Positions 1 to 12,489 of a stretch of 64,000 nucleotides of DNA are shown here, one piece after another. A model generated the notes under the pieces. The model was not told the DNA's origin. It searched no databases and was given only the letters and a program-made list of their open reading frames with translations. Position 1 is the first letter of the stretch; each line of letters starts with the position of its first letter. This DNA comes from Gonatopus flavifemur (Eukaryota > Arthropoda > Insecta > Hymenoptera > Dryinidae): the NCBI GenBank assembly GCA_018340375.1, contig JAFFJZ010000001.1:10124001-10188000 (forward strand). Reading direction: 5' to 3'. The translations under genes and the position numbers were made by a program.

Positions 1-149
1 GGAAATTATGATTCCCAACATTGGTGCAACATTGTGCCACTTGTCAGTCAACGTTGGCTCGATATAGATTTCCAAGCCTTGGATGTCAGCATTGCGCCTA
101 TCTATTTCCCATCGTCAGTATTGGCGCAAGCAAGAAATTTTCACGTGGG
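1..149. repeat. Right end of a family B element (cut by window edge)
   Basis: Dense degenerate motifs of the type CCAACATTGGTGC, AACGTTGGCTC and TTGGCGCAAG fill the stretch, as in the other family B copies at 19.2, 22.9, 42.7 and 52.6 kb. The right edge reads CACGTGGG followed by TA; its reverse complement, TA then CCCACGTGAAAATTTC, resembles the family end CCCAGGTAGGAAATGCC seen complete at 42.7 kb. The left end lies outside the window. It is non-coding; the open frames over it are chance. Confidence 0.55.
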
Positions 150-151
150 TA

Positions 152-385
152 GTGATTTTTTCGAGTCGAGTCGAGTACTCGAAATTCACCGAGTACTCGA
201 AAATTTTTCGAGTATCTGGTAGATTTTCGAGTACTCGAAAAGTATATAATATGTATGAATATGAATATAATCTATATGTGATAATGGATAACGATCCCTT
301 ATGTTCTCTAAGAATATTCTGCCCTTGGCAAATGATAATTCATGATAATTCTAAGAAAATCGACAAATTACTCGAAGATTATCGA
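152..385. repeat. Left part of a family D element, GAGTACTCG palindromes
   Basis: It starts directly after the TA that ends the family B copy. It carries repeated CGAGTCGAG and GAGTACTCGAAAA units up to about 235, then unique AT-rich DNA. The matching inverted part is at 3724-3808, so a large insertion (386-3723) appears to split this element. The end sequences are only loosely alike (GTGATTTTTTCGAG and, reversed, GGTGTGTGCGAGTACTCG), so the boundary call is moderate. Confidence 0.45.
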
Positions 386-889
386 CAGGGTTCCCACTTT
401 TTCTCAATGACAAAATTCCCTGACTTTTCCAGGTTTTCCAGGCCCAAAATTTAGTTTTTCTTTGACCAAGTCAAAACAATATTTTTCGACAAACTACATA
501 CACAGGTCACATTTCAAATAAAATTGTCTTTCAGCTCATGGTAGAAGAAGTATTTTATTCATTTTAAAATGTACCTTTTCGGTCATAATTTTAGCAGTCA
601 CAAAAATGAGAATAGTGCTTATAATATATGAAACAAAACAGCCATATTATATCTAATTCACACATTTATTAAGTCTTCAAAATTCTCGTAATGACTAGTA
701 ACCACTCATGAATTCAAGAAACTCTTATGATGTGACTGAATGTTTATTCATTAAATAACTTTCGTATTTTTCAAATCTCTTTTAACCTTATTCCGAATTC
801 TTACAATCATTCTGTCAAATAAAGGTGAAATTTCTTGAAGGTGAAAGAAAAGGTGAAAAAAGAAGAATTTTCTAAAAGATGTCTTTTCG

Positions 890-2995
890 TATTCGAAAAG
901 ATATCTCATGCAACATGAATAGATGTCTGAAAGATCTCTCGGAGACTTCTCAAAGATATCTTTAAGAAGAAATTAAGAAATTTGAAAGAGTTCTTGAAGA
1001 TTTTTTGAAGATGTCTTGAAGAATTCATAAAAATGTCTTGGACAAAGCTTGAATTGATTATTCATAAAAAAAATTCCAACTTTTTCTTTCTCCTTCTCCC
1101 TTCTTTCCTTTCCATTGCTCTCGCAATCCTATGACTTTCATTTTATCTCGATCCTTAAGGTTGAGGGATTCGAACCCAGTGATTTCACGACGTACCTGCG
1201 CTTCAGTGACCTGAGCTATACGGACGATTTGATTTCGATGCGTATAATTATCAGTATGACGTAGTGAAATTTAATGTGAGTGTTATCCATTCTCATAAGT
1301 TGACTGTACTTATACAAATAGGAAAGTATCTCGTAGATACCATAGACTCTTTTTAAATTATTTTCATTCCATCTTTATTTTAAACAACTGATTAATAAGT
1401 ACCAATGAAACTTTTCTTCAAATTCACGTGAAGTTTGCACATAAAATTCAACGTAAGAAGTTCAGTAATTTGCAAAATATTATGACTCGGAAATTCGTGA
1501 ATTCCATTGAAAAGTTACAAAATCGCACTCTTTGCAGAATGTGAAATCTCTTGCCATCTATATAAATTATCCATGTTTTCAATTTGTGAATGAATTGACC
1601 ACATCTGTAATTCGATTGTAATAACAGACACATATTTCAAGGGTTATTCATGTCAAATTATCTGATTATATATAACCTAAACCTGCTGAAAGTCTATCTT
1701 CTTGAACATATCTTAGTAAAGTCTTGCAATAAGATATCTTGCAAACACTTCTGAAAGATATCTTTAAGGTATCTTGGATGATCGTTTTGAATCGAGATAT
1801 CTTTTAGACATCTTTTACGAGATATTTTCCCAACACTTCAGAAAGATATCTTTAAGAACCCTTCAAAAACGTTCTTAAAGATCTCTTGAATGAGTATTCT
1901 TTCAGATATCTACAAGAACTTCGTGCTGTGTGGAATATGTTGAAGAAAATAGATTGTCAGCAGATTTCAGGCTATGAGTACATAATCATATAGATGACAC
2001 TTTGAACGTGCCTGTGATTACAATCGTATTGCGGATGAGATAAGATAATTTACAAATTCGAAGCTTCAATAATCCATATAGACACCCAGGAATTTCAAAT
2101 CCTGTAAAAAGTACAATTTTATAACTTTGTAAAATTTTCTAACTTTTTTTCCCGCATTCAAATTAACGAATCTCCGAGTCACAATATTCTGCAAATTACC
2201 AACCTCCTTCCGTAGAATTTCATGCCTTCAAGTAAATTCCTAAAATCCTCATTTGTACTTATCAATAAATTAATAACGATATATCGTATACCCTGTTGGA
2301 AAATTCCCATAAAACCGCATAGGTGGATTTCATGGGTTTTGATTCAATTTTGTGAGATGTCTTGTACTTTTGGAAGATATCTTTTAGAATTCCAAAGATA
2401 TCTTTGTGTCTGTTTAGGAAATGTTCGGGCATTGAAAGATCTCTATCGAACGTTCCTTGAAGCTTTATATTCTCTTGGGGAAATTCGGCAAATTTGATGT
2501 ATGAATTCATACATATATAATGAACAAGTTCATTGTATACAAGAAAGAATTAATCAAATAATTGGATATGAACTTCATGAATACAATGAACACCAGTTCA
2601 TATCGAAATACGACACACGAAAAACGTATAAGAAATATATGTTCGTAAATCGATGAAAATCAATCCGTGAAATTTCGTTGTCTTGATCAAAATGTCATTG
2701 TCCCAAAGAAATACCAGTTAATAGATGCAATTCATCAATATTATGTACCAAATTGTTTTCAGTGTTACTTCCCATCTTAGGGGAGGAAAACGCACTTCCC
2801 GCCTGTTCTATAGGCATGGGAAGTCAAACTTCCCAAGCGGGTACTATAAGAAGATTTTTTTCGATAACTTGATCGGATCCCAATGAAGCAAAAAGACGTC
2901 GAAAGATGTCTTTTCCAGATATCCAAAACATGTCGTTTGTCTAAAAGGTATCTAAAAAATGTCTGAATGATATCTTCTGAAAGATGATCTTTTTT
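890..2995. repeat. Scattered clusters of the palindrome AAGATATCTT
   Basis: Variants of AAAGATATCTTT and AAGATGTCTT recur at about 890-1040, 1695-1915, 2355-2465 and 2890-2990, far more often than in the rest of the window. Spacing is irregular (10-60 bases), so this is not a tandem satellite. The layout matches other palindrome-filled elements in this window, but I could not find its termini. The clusters may be remains of one element broken by other sequence. Confidence 0.5.
1060..1226 (-). repeat. tRNA-derived SINE-like repeat
   Basis: On the minus strand an A box (TATAGCTCAG, near 1211-1220) and a perfect B box (GGGTTCGAATCCCTC, 1163-1177) are spaced as in a tRNA. The expected acceptor halves (GTCCGTA and TCAACCT) do not pair, so this is not a working tRNA. 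Downstream on the minus strand comes unrelated sequence ending near a T-rich/A-rich run at about 1065. That is the build of a tRNA-derived SINE or a tRNA pseudogene. Confidence 0.55.
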
Positions 2996-3495
2996 CTTTT
3001 TTATTGCAATACACGGGTTAGCACCCTTTGATATAAAAAGTAAATACAGAGTCAATACAAGACAGCGTCCAAAGACGCATAAAATACAATTACAATATGG
3101 CCATGCATTAACCGACAGTTTAAATCGATTCAAGGAAACACCAAACAATTCCATCGACCGATCGAAATTATTTGCTAATTCACAAATGCGAGAAATCGGA
3201 TCATAATTCCCAAATCTAGATTTAAATTGTACAGGTCTAAATAAAAGCGCTCTCCTAACTGGTCTACCGGGGATGTTAAAATTAACTTCACTCAGCAATG
3301 ACTCGCAATCAAGAAAACCATTAATCAATTTAAAAAGAAATAGGAGATCATTCATTTGTCTCCGCTCTTCGAGGGTAGTTAAATTCATTCTGTGAAGAAT
3401 TCTGGAGTAATCATGGTCAGAATATCTCATAGGGCAGCCTATTCTAAAAGCAGCAAAGCGTAAAAACTTGAAACAGATCTTTTCTACTCGGAATG
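2990..3495 (-). pseudogene. 3' remnant of a jockey/R1-like non-LTR retrotransposon
   Basis: The minus-strand translation from about 3494 reads FRVEKICFKFLRFAAFRIGC, then MRYSDHDYSRIL, LEERRQMNDLLFLFKLINGF and NFNIPGRPVRRALLFR. This is the conserved stretch after the reverse transcriptase domain in arthropod non-LTR elements. Similarity fades near 3110. The element appears to end near 2990-3010 with a TGCAATAAAAAAG-like tail in the minus sense. It is strongly 5'-truncated: no endonuclease or catalytic RT motif is present. Confidence 0.75.
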
Positions 3496-3723
3496 TTTAT
3501 TGAGATTGGGTTAAAATTCACTCTTCAATCAATACTTTTCAACTATACGAATTAGGAGTTGTCTTTGAGCAGAAGAATTTCAAAATTGTAGAAAGTTTCT
3601 CAAAATCAGAATTTTCCAGGAACTTTTCGAAAATTCCCTGACTGTTCCAGGTTCTCCAGACCCAAAACAGAATTCCTTGACTTTTTCAGGTTTTCCATGT
3701 TTTCCAGGTGAGTAGGAACCCTG

Positions 3724-3808
3724 ATCGAGTAGCTCGGAAATTTCGAGAAGTACAAAATACTCGACTCGACTCGAGAATACTCGAAAATTTCGAGTACTCG
3801 CACACACC
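3724..3808. repeat. Right part of the split family D element
   Basis: It carries ACTCGACTCGACTCGAG and TTTCGAGTACTCG units, inverted relative to those at 152-235, and ends CACACACC before TA at 3809-3810. With the left part it would form one short palindromic element split by the 386-3723 insertion. Confidence 0.45.
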
Positions 3809-3810
3809 TA

Positions 3811-3968
3811 GGTATTGATAATTTTTTATTGTTTTTACAATACAATTCCACGAAGAAGTGGAACGTTTTGTCTTTATTATGCATTTAAGACGAATTCTTA
3901 GATTTTAAGAAATATTCTCGAATTTTGATTGAAGATTACTATATTTTCGACCTTCATTTTTCTCCGTG
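3811..3968. mobile_element. Right half of a family A foldback (type 1)
   Basis: The sequence from AAATATTCTCGAATTTTGAT to TTTTTCTCCGTG matches the right arm of the complete 529-bp foldback at 45853-46381, including TATTGATAATTTTT and the TTCGACC/TTCGAGC block before the end. TA follows at 3969-3970. The left arm is absent; the break coincides with the edge of the family D element. Confidence 0.65.
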
Positions 3969-4118
3969 TAACAGCAATATCTGCCTCTAACATTTGACAA
4001 TTCCTGCTTTTTCAAGTGTGGTCCTGTGCTACAATTTTACCATCGGAAAGTTCCAAGATAATATTTTTTCCGTGTAACGAAGGAAAATGACTTTAACCTA
4101 TGTGTGCACTTCTCCTTA

Positions 4119-4382
4119 CACAGAAAAAAATGACCACGTAAGAATTACATGAAAAGTGAGGTTATAATTACGGTGTGGATTTCATGTAGAATTTACTCCA
4201 GAGTCCTCTTGGATTTACATTGTTATCATGGTTACCATGGCAACATGCCTACGGTTTACTTTAGTAGCAATGTACACATAACATTGGTCCCAATGTGAAT
4301 TTTACTCCAATTGCATGCACTTCAGCAGTTATGTCAAAATAACAACAACCAATGGAAAACCCACACGTCAGTTTTTTCCGTG
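4119..4382. mobile_element. Family A MITE, 264 bp
   Basis: Left end TA then CACAGAAAAAAATGAC; right end, reversed, TA then CACGGAAAAAACTGAC. No coding capacity. The 60 bases before it contain another right end (TTTTTTCCGTG then TA near 4070) whose left partner I could not find. Confidence 0.65.
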
Positions 4383-4384
4383 TA

Positions 4385-5690
4385 ACCACTTGAGTAGCTG
4401 TGACTAAGGATTATTTCTATCTACTATCTAGTCATTCTACTGCCATTCATCTTTGCATTACATAAACTTTGAAAAGCATTTGTATGTCCGATAACGTAAA
4501 TACTGTTCCAATGATGAAGTTGAAACTAACAGCTTTAGAGCTAGCAGCCAGGTCTTTTAACTTTTGATTAAACGTTGTTGAAGTCTTGTTCATACTAGGA
4601 ATCAATCAAGTACTATCCAACTAAACTTTTCAGACTCTACATCAGCTGCTATAGCTCTACTGCCGTCCGAAGCCAAAAGACCGTATCTACATATTTTGAA
4701 GTTTCGAAATATCAAGCATTTCATCTAAACGAATCTATGAAGAAAATTCAAATTATAAATGATTCGAAGTCTTGATTGAAGATAGAGGTTGCATATTGCT
4801 ACTGTTTCCAACCAAGGTTTCGAACTTTTTACAATTCAAAGTTTTTACATAAACCCATCTAAACTCATACATGTTAAATGATACGAACGCCGTTATCTTT
4901 ACTTGGATTTTTGCATACTGAATTGGGTGTATTTTGCATTGAAATCATGTACAAAGCTTATTTGAGTATAGTTATGTGAGAAAAAAATTTCTGTTCTTTT
5001 GGAGATACGACCTTTTGGCTGAGGACGGTAATCTACGGCTGCCACTTTCAGTTTCATGTTCCAATGATTACATAAGTTTTCGATATCCCACTAAACAAAA
5101 TGTAAATGAAGCATTGACCCATATATCGAAGTTGAGCTATTGAAAGTTGTTCCAAAAGCACGAAAAAGATTGAAAAAAATTCAAAATTGTTAGACATGAA
5201 TTGATAATATACTCCAAATATGGGGTAATATGCTGAAACTTTTGGATGAAAATTCAACAGTAGCTACTTATTATTCATAACGCAAGTGGGTTATCAATTC
5301 AGCAGGGAGTCTAACATTTCTTCTAGAATGCAGTGAAATATCGAGCCAATTCACACAAGTGATCTTCAATTATCATTAATAACCTAATCGTGAACGAAAC
5401 GATAATTCTATATAAATACTTTATAGATTTCGTCGATTTATTTACAATCAATAAAACCATGTTGATACGATATATGAAGTGTATACTGTGAATACAAACT
5501 TACAATCACAGATAATAATTTATTCAACTAATATTGAGCGGTTGTCTTCAACTTGCCATGATGTCTTCGCTCTCCTAATAAAGACTTGATCCTATTCTCT
5601 ATTTCCCTGAACGCATTACTGGAATCTAATTGAATACTTTTTATAAATTTATCATAAAAATTGAATTGAAACTCTATATAATCCAAGTAT
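4385..5690. other. No recognisable feature
   Basis: AT-rich DNA with only short chance frames. Two sentence-like stretches (4440-4700 and 4700-5060) look like old repeat sequence with CTACTGCCGTCCGAAG-type wording, but nothing can be named. Confidence 0.4.
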
Positions 5691-5693
5691 CTA

Positions 5694-5939
5694 CACTGAA
5701 AACACAGTTTGTTCCAGCCAAACAAAATTTTGATTGAAATGAACGCAAAGAAACTTTTTGGTTGGCTGAAATAAAATTTATTTGGGATGGACAAAATTTG
5801 GTTTACAATAATCAAGGCTTTCATACAGACAAATAAATTTTGTTTATCCTAAATAAATTTTATTTCAGCCAACCAAAAAGTTTCTTTGCGTTCATTTTGA
5901 CCAAAATTTTGTTTCGCCGAAACAAACGTTTTCTCAGTG
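5694..5939. mobile_element. Family A foldback MITE, 246 bp
   Basis: TA-flanked ends CACTGAAAACACAGTTTG and, reversed, CACTGAGAAAACGTTTG. The arms pair over almost the full length, including CAGCCAAACAAAATTTTG and CGCAAAGAAACTTTTTGG, leaving a loop near 5800-5830. A short minus-strand frame crosses it but is not coding. Confidence 0.8.
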
Positions 5940-6712
5940 TAGTATACACAGTATATGGGAAATAAAACATGCATTTGAAAATCTTTCCAAGTAGCAAGAT
6001 TTTCACGTCAAAAGAAAAGAATAATTTATAGTTGAAAATAGTTCCTAACTGGTTATGATAGGAGATCTGTGCTTCGAAGCACAGAAGGAAATATCCTTTG
6101 CAATCTTACAATACATCTACCGGAAGACGCGATCTTAAATCTGAGACAGGAAATTAAAATTACGAACTAGAAGATCACTATCGATCGATGTAATTTTCAG
6201 TACTTCATACTTGATCAAGTATTTAAGCGAACAACAACGAACAATGGAGATCCATCCACTCAATCAAATCTCGACATGAAAAATACTCGAATCAAATGGA
6301 ATCGGAAGCTGCAACCATCGACCATCAATTCTCAACTGTTCACTTCAGCTTCATTATGGAATTCAAAACTGTTTATGACTTTATGAAGCAGAACAACATA
6401 CTAGAATTTTAAAACGCTTCTGGCTTCATCCACACCGATGATAATGAAATAAAATTCAAATCATGATATTTCATTATTCGTAACACATGTAAGAGAAAAA
6501 GAAATACGCAAAGAAAATTAGATGATAAATATCACGATGCGTACATAGACCTGATTGGATTGGCGTCACAAACAATCTGTTGAACCAAAACGTCGTTTGT
6601 TTTGGAGACAACGCTACGAAGCATCTTAACCAGAATGATATATTTCTATTTAGATATGCGATACCGGAACCGAATTGTTCAAGTATTTCCGTATGCAATT
6701 CATCATTTCGTA

Positions 6713-7174
6713 CTCTCTAAATCTGAATCAGTGGAATCTCACTGATTCCGCAGTTATACACTGTAAAAAATATTCTGAAATTTCCGATATCAGATGTATA
6801 TGAAAATTCTGAAACTTGTAATTGAAATCAAGTTCAATCATGAATTCATGAAATTTAATGCAAAATGTGTGAAAATTCATATAAAACTGCATGAAAAATC
6901 ATAATTCTGTATGAGATATCATAAAATTTTATATGAAAAGCCAAAGAAGTTTTGGAAATTCAATACAAAATGTATATGTTAATTGCTTCACATACATTTC
7001 TATGAAATTTAGGAAGCAATTTTTTACAGTGTAAGTATACCACTAATTTCAATCAGTTGCACTCCACTGCATAATCAGTGAATATTCACTGATTCGCAGT
7101 GTATATGCACTGGTTCGCAGTGGTATACTTATCACTGTAATCCAGTGGAATTCCACTGATTCAGTTTTAGAGAG
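6713..7174. mobile_element. Family C element with a nested family A MITE
   Basis: Ends TA|CTCTCTAAATCTGAATCAG (left) and, reversed, TA|CTCTCTAAAACTGAATCAG (right), with TA at 6711-6712 and 7175-7176. The inner part repeats palindromes of the kind CAGTGGAATTCCACTG and CACTGATTCGCAGTG. About 190 bp is its own sequence; the rest is the nested MITE at 6759-7031. Confidence 0.8.
6759..7031. mobile_element. Family A MITE (type 2), 273 bp, nested
   Basis: TA-flanked ends CACTGTAAAAAATATTC and, reversed, CACTGTAAAAAATTGCTTCC. A second copy of the same subfamily lies at 57956-58207; both share blocks such as TGAAATCAAGTTCAATCATG and TATATGTTAATTGCTTCACA. It sits inside the family C element, so it is the younger insertion. 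Confidence 0.85.
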
Positions 7175-7389
7175 TAAGTTCTAGAGAAAATATTGTGTAC
7201 CTATAAATAGTTTATATTCTATATCACGTTTAATTTACGCATAAACTCGATTTTTGGAATGAATCTTAATTAGCTCTTTTCAGATGCCGGACGAGATTTT
7301 AGAGGAAAAGATTCTGCATTCCATGTGAATACACGGAGAAAAAACATTTGCTGACAAGATTTTGCAGTAAATCGAGGTATTATATAATA

Positions 7390-8302
7390 CCAGGTGTAGA
7401 AGTATGAAACCCTAATTTCCCTATAAATGGCCCTAGTCATCAGTTTAGGGACCCTGAGCCCACTTCTTCAGCACCATCATCTCCCCCTAACAGCTGATGA
7501 AGATTTTCAACACAAAACAATAGAAGTTCTGTACACCCGTAATTATTTTATAACCTTAAACATGTCGAGTTTTGTGCCTACAAACTACGATCTGCAGAAA
7601 GTATTGGTTTTTTGTTATCATTTGAAGAAAACTGCTGCAGAATCACATCGAATGCTTGTTGAAACTTACGGTGAACATGCCCTTGGTAAAACACAGTGTT
7701 TCGAGTGGTGCAAAAAATTGAAAAGTGGTGATTTTGACGTGAGAAACGAAGAGCGTGGGAAACCTTATTGGATGAAGATGATACTCAAACTCAACGAGAA
7801 CTCGCGGATCAACTAAATGTGACGCAGAAAGCCGTCTCCATTCGTTTGAAAGCCATGGGAAAGATTCGGAAAGTGGAAAAATGGGCTGCGCATGAACTGA
7901 ATGAAAAACAGCAAGAAAATCGAAAAACCACTTGTGAAATGCTGTTCGACAGATACAAAAGAAAGTAATTCCTCCATCGAATTGTGACAGGAGATAAAAA
8001 ATGGATATATTTTGGGAATCCTAAGCGTCGGAAATCATGGGTGAATCCAGGCGAATCATCGACATCCACTGCAAGATAAAACGTTTGAATTCGTATGAAA
8101 ATGTAGGAGAATGGCTCGATAACTGGTTCGCTCCAAAAGAGGGACTGTTTTTTTGGCGTGGCATCCATAAACTGCCGGAAAGGTGGGAAAAATGTATAAA
8201 TAGCAATGGAGATTATTTCGGATAAAATATTTTCCATCATTTTCAAGCAACAAACGTGTGATTTTCACCAAAAAAAATCCGGTTTCATACTTCTACACCT
8301 GG
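7390..8302 (+). mobile_element. Mos1-like (mauritiana-type) mariner, internally deleted
   Basis: 22-bp perfect terminal inverted repeats CCAGGTGTAGAAGTATGAAA(CC), flanked by TA at 7388-7389 and 8303-8304. At 913 bp it is about 370 bp shorter than a complete mariner (roughly 1.28 kb), because the middle of the transposase is missing. It cannot supply its own transposase but has both ends. Confidence 0.92.
7562..8225 (+). pseudogene. Mariner transposase, frameshifted and deleted
   Basis: The N-terminal part has the paired-like DNA-binding helices (VLVFCYHLKKTAAESHRM, then the GDFDV block). A frameshift near 7760 moves to another frame (DEDDTQTQRELADQLNVTQK, then helix-turn-helix and KWAAHELNEK). 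A stop follows at 7966-7968, just before FLHRIVTGDKKW, which carries the first catalytic Asp. Near 8080 the reading jumps to the C-terminal WLDNWFAPKEG and WRGIHKLPERWEKC. The deletion removes the second and third catalytic Asp. Closest in style to Mos1 of the mauritiana group; dead. Confidence 0.9.
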
Positions 8303-8304
8303 TA

Positions 8305-11300
8305 CAAGATGAGCCAATGTCTTTGCTAACCTAAATAACAATTGGCTACCACAGCTACCTGGATTGCCGAGAGAGCCACAAGATTTGATAAGACAGCAAA
8401 TTTCTCGTTGAATAGCAAAACTTCCAGTATTATATACAGAATGGCAAACCGATTTATCTGGAGGAGTCGACATTTTTCGCTGCCACAGCTGAAGAATTAC
8501 TGTTGCAGCTAAGAAGATTGCTGTGACAGCAATGACAATGCTGTCACAACGAATTCGTCCTCCGTGCAATATGCTTGATTCAATCGAAATATGTAGTGAG
8601 ATTCTATGTGTAATTTTCCAATGAGGATTAACCAATCTAACACCTAACTGTGACCACTAAATTAAACAACTATTATTTTAAATATGATAGACATGTTACA
8701 GAAATGTTTTCAGAATTACATTCAAATACGGTATGATATAATAGATTTTCAACAACCAATTATATATAAATTAATCTATTCTAACGTAAAAGCATGGGTG
8801 TATATGTCATGTACTACGTACTGCGTGTGTCGTGTCATGTCATGTCAGTTTGCTAACGATTAGTTCCTCTTGTGATGATCTAAATCAGGTTATTCAAGTA
8901 CACTGAACGGAGAATTCTCATTAGTAAGGGATAATTTCACCATCTTGATTATAAACTCGAAGGTAAATGTGAAAACTATCAATGTTTATTTTTGTTCGTT
9001 TCGCCAAATTGAATGGAGATTAAATAAAATGTGATCCCACCGTCTAGTGAATAATTGCTACTTGAATAATCAGAAACATGATCAATGATCACACAAGTGA
9101 TATTCTACCGCATAGATTGAGAATGTAACCCGAGCATTCGTGCTAATGGAATAAATTACCCACAGGGAATGTTAAATGCTGGATTGCAAACTGCCACAAA
9201 ATTTGATATCAAAATTTCAAGGATCTACAGCCTCAATTTCTTTTTGTAATTCGAGTATTTTTGTTATTCTGTTAGCTATAGTTGCCTTCCAAAAAACCTC
9301 TCTGTTATAATCAATAAAATTCCTATCACAGTGAATCAGATTTTTCGCCGTCATACTAAATTTTTTTACCGACTATGTTGATAAATGAAAACAGATAAAA
9401 ATATACGGGGCTTTGCACCGAAGCGGGAACTATAATTATAGAAATGATGATTCCAACAATGAATCAGTAACTCGATTATATCTGCAGGGAAGATTTTAGA
9501 TAATAATACATATTCATATTTTTTCACCTGAAAGATGGTTGAGAAGAAATAAATTTCATTTTATATGAACTCCCTTAATTTTAGTGCATTATAACTGGTT
9601 TGTCGGTCACCAAGTTACAAAGAACAATATTGTGAAAAAGTTTCTTGTCTCTTGCCCTTTGAACCTTAGCCACGTAGCTTGGCTGTTTGGAGAGATCGTA
9701 GTCCCTAATCCTGTTACAACCCTAACGAGAAAATGATACGAGAAAACTTGATGGAAATTTTGTAGAATTACGTAACTGTACGAAAGTTTAACTGATATTT
9801 TTTTCATATTCATCCTGACGCTTCTAAAAATTAAAGGGTTTGAGCTTTTGTAAGCTCTTTTATACTATAATAATTTGTCAGCGTATGACTTGATTTTAAT
9901 CTTCGTATTTCTTTTGTATTACTACCAATTCTCAAGAATCGATTTAATTTGATATGCTGAGTAAGTATAGTATTGATCCATTCTCATTTATTTATAATTA
10001 GAGGGATATTTTTTAACCCAGAACAATGTACTTGCGGACATTTTTCAGATTACAATTCTTCTGTGCGAGGAAATATTATTTCAAAACGAAAGATGATAAT
10101 GTCGGTCAAGATAATATACCTCATATTTTAGGAATATTCTCTTGGAAATAGCGAAGAATATAAATATGATCTTGACAAAAGAATACATTCCTTTGCAGAA
10201 TCGTTAGAGGATGAATTATTACAACGGAAGCTGGTAAATGAAAATTCATTAAATCATTATTATCATATTAATTGCACGAATTCGTGAAAATTCTCATTTA
10301 TTCAAGCCACTGATTCGAATTGATTTCAAAAAGTCTAATTAACAATCAGGATGATTTAAATGAAAATCCTCTGAGGAAACAATTTGGAACAGCTTCATGG
10401 TGCTTTATGTATTAAATTATCTTGATAGTAAAATCTAATTTTCATGAAATTCGTGTATTTGATGAACAGAATTTCACATTCAAGCCTTTTCGAACATTAT
10501 AAATATTAATGATTTTCAATGTTTGTAGCATAGAAGCGACTATTCTCTCCGCCATTCTGATCTCGCCGGTTAAATGTATCAAGGTATATCCTTCTAGCTT
10601 GGAAATCGATTTTGAATAATCTCTTCTCTCGAACTGCATCGAATTTCCCATCGATGAGTGAAAATCTTTCTTCTTCGAATTGAATAAAATAACAAATATA
10701 ACAGAACAAGATAATACATTCTTCTTCTCAATAAAATAGCTCATTACGAAATATAAATAATTCGATGTAATCCTCTGAAAATTTCAATATGCTTTAACCT
10801 CACTTCAAAACATTTCCAACTTCTTTATTCCCCACTCGGTTGATGTTGTCATTGCAGTGATCGCGTTTGATCGATCGCCTAATTTGATCACGAAACTTCA
10901 AACATACGAGTTACATAATGAACAAGAAAGTCACGACATACCGTGACTTTTAATTAAAAGATTCACGTGAGAATAAAAAAGATCAAACAGCAACGAATAT
11001 TAACATTATCACTATATAATATATAAATCACAATTTAATAATAATGAAGGGAAATAACCGAATTACAACTAAAAATATTATCAGCATTTCTTGCTTCTAA
11101 CTAAAAATCACTGTGTTGTTGAATAATTATTCTTCGTCGAATCGAGTCATTACATATCTTTATGAAATAGAATTCACTCAAACTTGATTCTGATCACTAA
11201 TTCCATTATTTTTTTAGTTCCTGGTTCTATATATATTGTAGTTTATTGCTTCATTATTATAGTTATTGAGTATATTGATGCTTATAAACAAAACACTTTG

Positions 11301-11403
11301 AGTTTACTTGAAATGTTCAGAAAACTATATTCATTGATTTATTTAAAAGAATATTCAAAATAATTCTATGAAATGATGGATAAAAAATTAACAACAAAAT
11401 TCA
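8305..11403. other. No recognisable gene; AT-rich
   Basis: I see no splice-framed coding, tRNA or complete element here. At 8330-8570 there are several GCTGTGGCAGC-like motifs (CCACAGCTACC, TGCCACAGCTG, GCTGTGACAGC), perhaps part of an old repeat. A family A-like left end (TA then CACGGAGAAAA, near 7328) lies just before the mariner and might pair with CCTCCGTGC near 8570, but the arms do not match well. Confidence 0.35.
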
Positions 11404-11664
11404 AAGTATATTTCCTTCAGCGTTTTATATTCAAAGTGCTTCCTTTCAAATATATGAGAATTAGTCAAGATACTCAAAAAAATTGATTTGAAATACAAAA
11501 TACTTCAGGAAAAATGTTTTAAAACTATATTCCCCAATTGTAAAATCCAAAATTCTTTGAAAAATACACTTGATATACAAAATACTAAAGGAAATCTATT
11601 GTTACTGATTTTATTTTCAGTACTCCTTTCGCATAATTGTATTTCAAATACTTGCCCAGCCCTG
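11404..11664. mobile_element. hAT MITE, left-truncated copy
   Basis: The right end CTTGCCCAGCCCTG and the body (TATATTTCCTTCAGCGTTTT, ACACTTGATATACAAAATAC, CCTTTCGCATAATTGTAT) match the complete copy at 57267-57665. The left CAGGGTTGGGC end is missing. The 62-68 aa frames over it are chance. Confidence 0.7.
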
Positions 11665-11669
11665 ATTAT

Positions 11670-12489
11670 GAAATTAAGATTACGATAAATGAATATCAGA
11701 AAAATAAACATCCATCTAGTGAAATATCAGTAGAATAAAATAAATATAGCCAGACCTTTGTTAGTACGGGGGAAAAAATTGACCCACAATTGGTGTTTAA
11801 GAAAATACATTTGTCAATTATGTGTATAAAATTATGCTAATTTTTACTAAAAGACATATTTGACGTTCTCCAACAACACATATTCCATGTTCCTTCTTCA
11901 ACAAACTATCAATGAAAGAAAAAGAATGATAAAACCTTATAATAGTATCAAGACTCCATTGTATTCCTCAAAAATTCTCATATCTCAACGGACAATAAGA
12001 AAATTGATCAAAAAGCAATTTAATTGAATTTATTCAAAAAATCAAATCACCGACTACTTTTATAACAACAAAATTTCTATTTAATAGCTCGATGTTGTGA
12101 TTCTGATTCTCAATACTTGAACTATTCTGGATAAAGAAAACTGATTCAATTTCAGTATCGAAACACGTGGTACATTTTATTGGAGCTAGTACAGTGCTAT
12201 CATGACAGTGGAGGTCGTAATGCGTGTGACCTAATTACTTTCAAACTGAGGAAATTAACAGATGCAAGACTACCGCAATGATACAATGAATGAGAAATCA
12301 ACGTAAATCTCAGTGGCAAGGTTTTAATATCACATCGAACTCAGTGAATTGCTTCAAAAAATTGGTATATACCGTCTAATTTCAATGAAATAAGAAGTTT
12401 TATTTGAATCATAAGGCATTATTGATCAATCACTGAAACAAGTGACAATGCAAATTTCATTTTTCTTACATTAAAATTTCATTTTTCTA
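11670..12489. other. No recognisable feature
   Basis: Plain AT-rich sequence. No frame, repeat end or RNA signal that I can support. Confidence 0.35.

Larger units (their letters stand above)
386..3723. mobile_element. hAT-like non-autonomous element, CAGGGTTCCCAC ends
   Basis: The left end CAGGGTTCCCACT at 386 is mirrored by AGTAGGAACCCTG ending at 3723, typical of hAT termini (CAGGG...). Just inside both ends lies CCTGACTTTTCCAGG-type sequence followed by a second TTTTCCAGG. No clean 8-bp duplication is visible; only ATCGA abuts both ends. The interior holds no hAT transposase, but has the AAGATATCTT clusters, a tRNA-like repeat and a retroposon tail. It could instead be two separate truncated copies whose ends happen to face each other. 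Confidence 0.45.

Noticed and set aside
386..3723. Clear hAT insertion with 8-bp duplication
   Set aside because: The ends look like hAT, but the flanks ATTATCGA and ATCGAGTA do not match as an 8-bp repeat, so it is listed with low confidence only.
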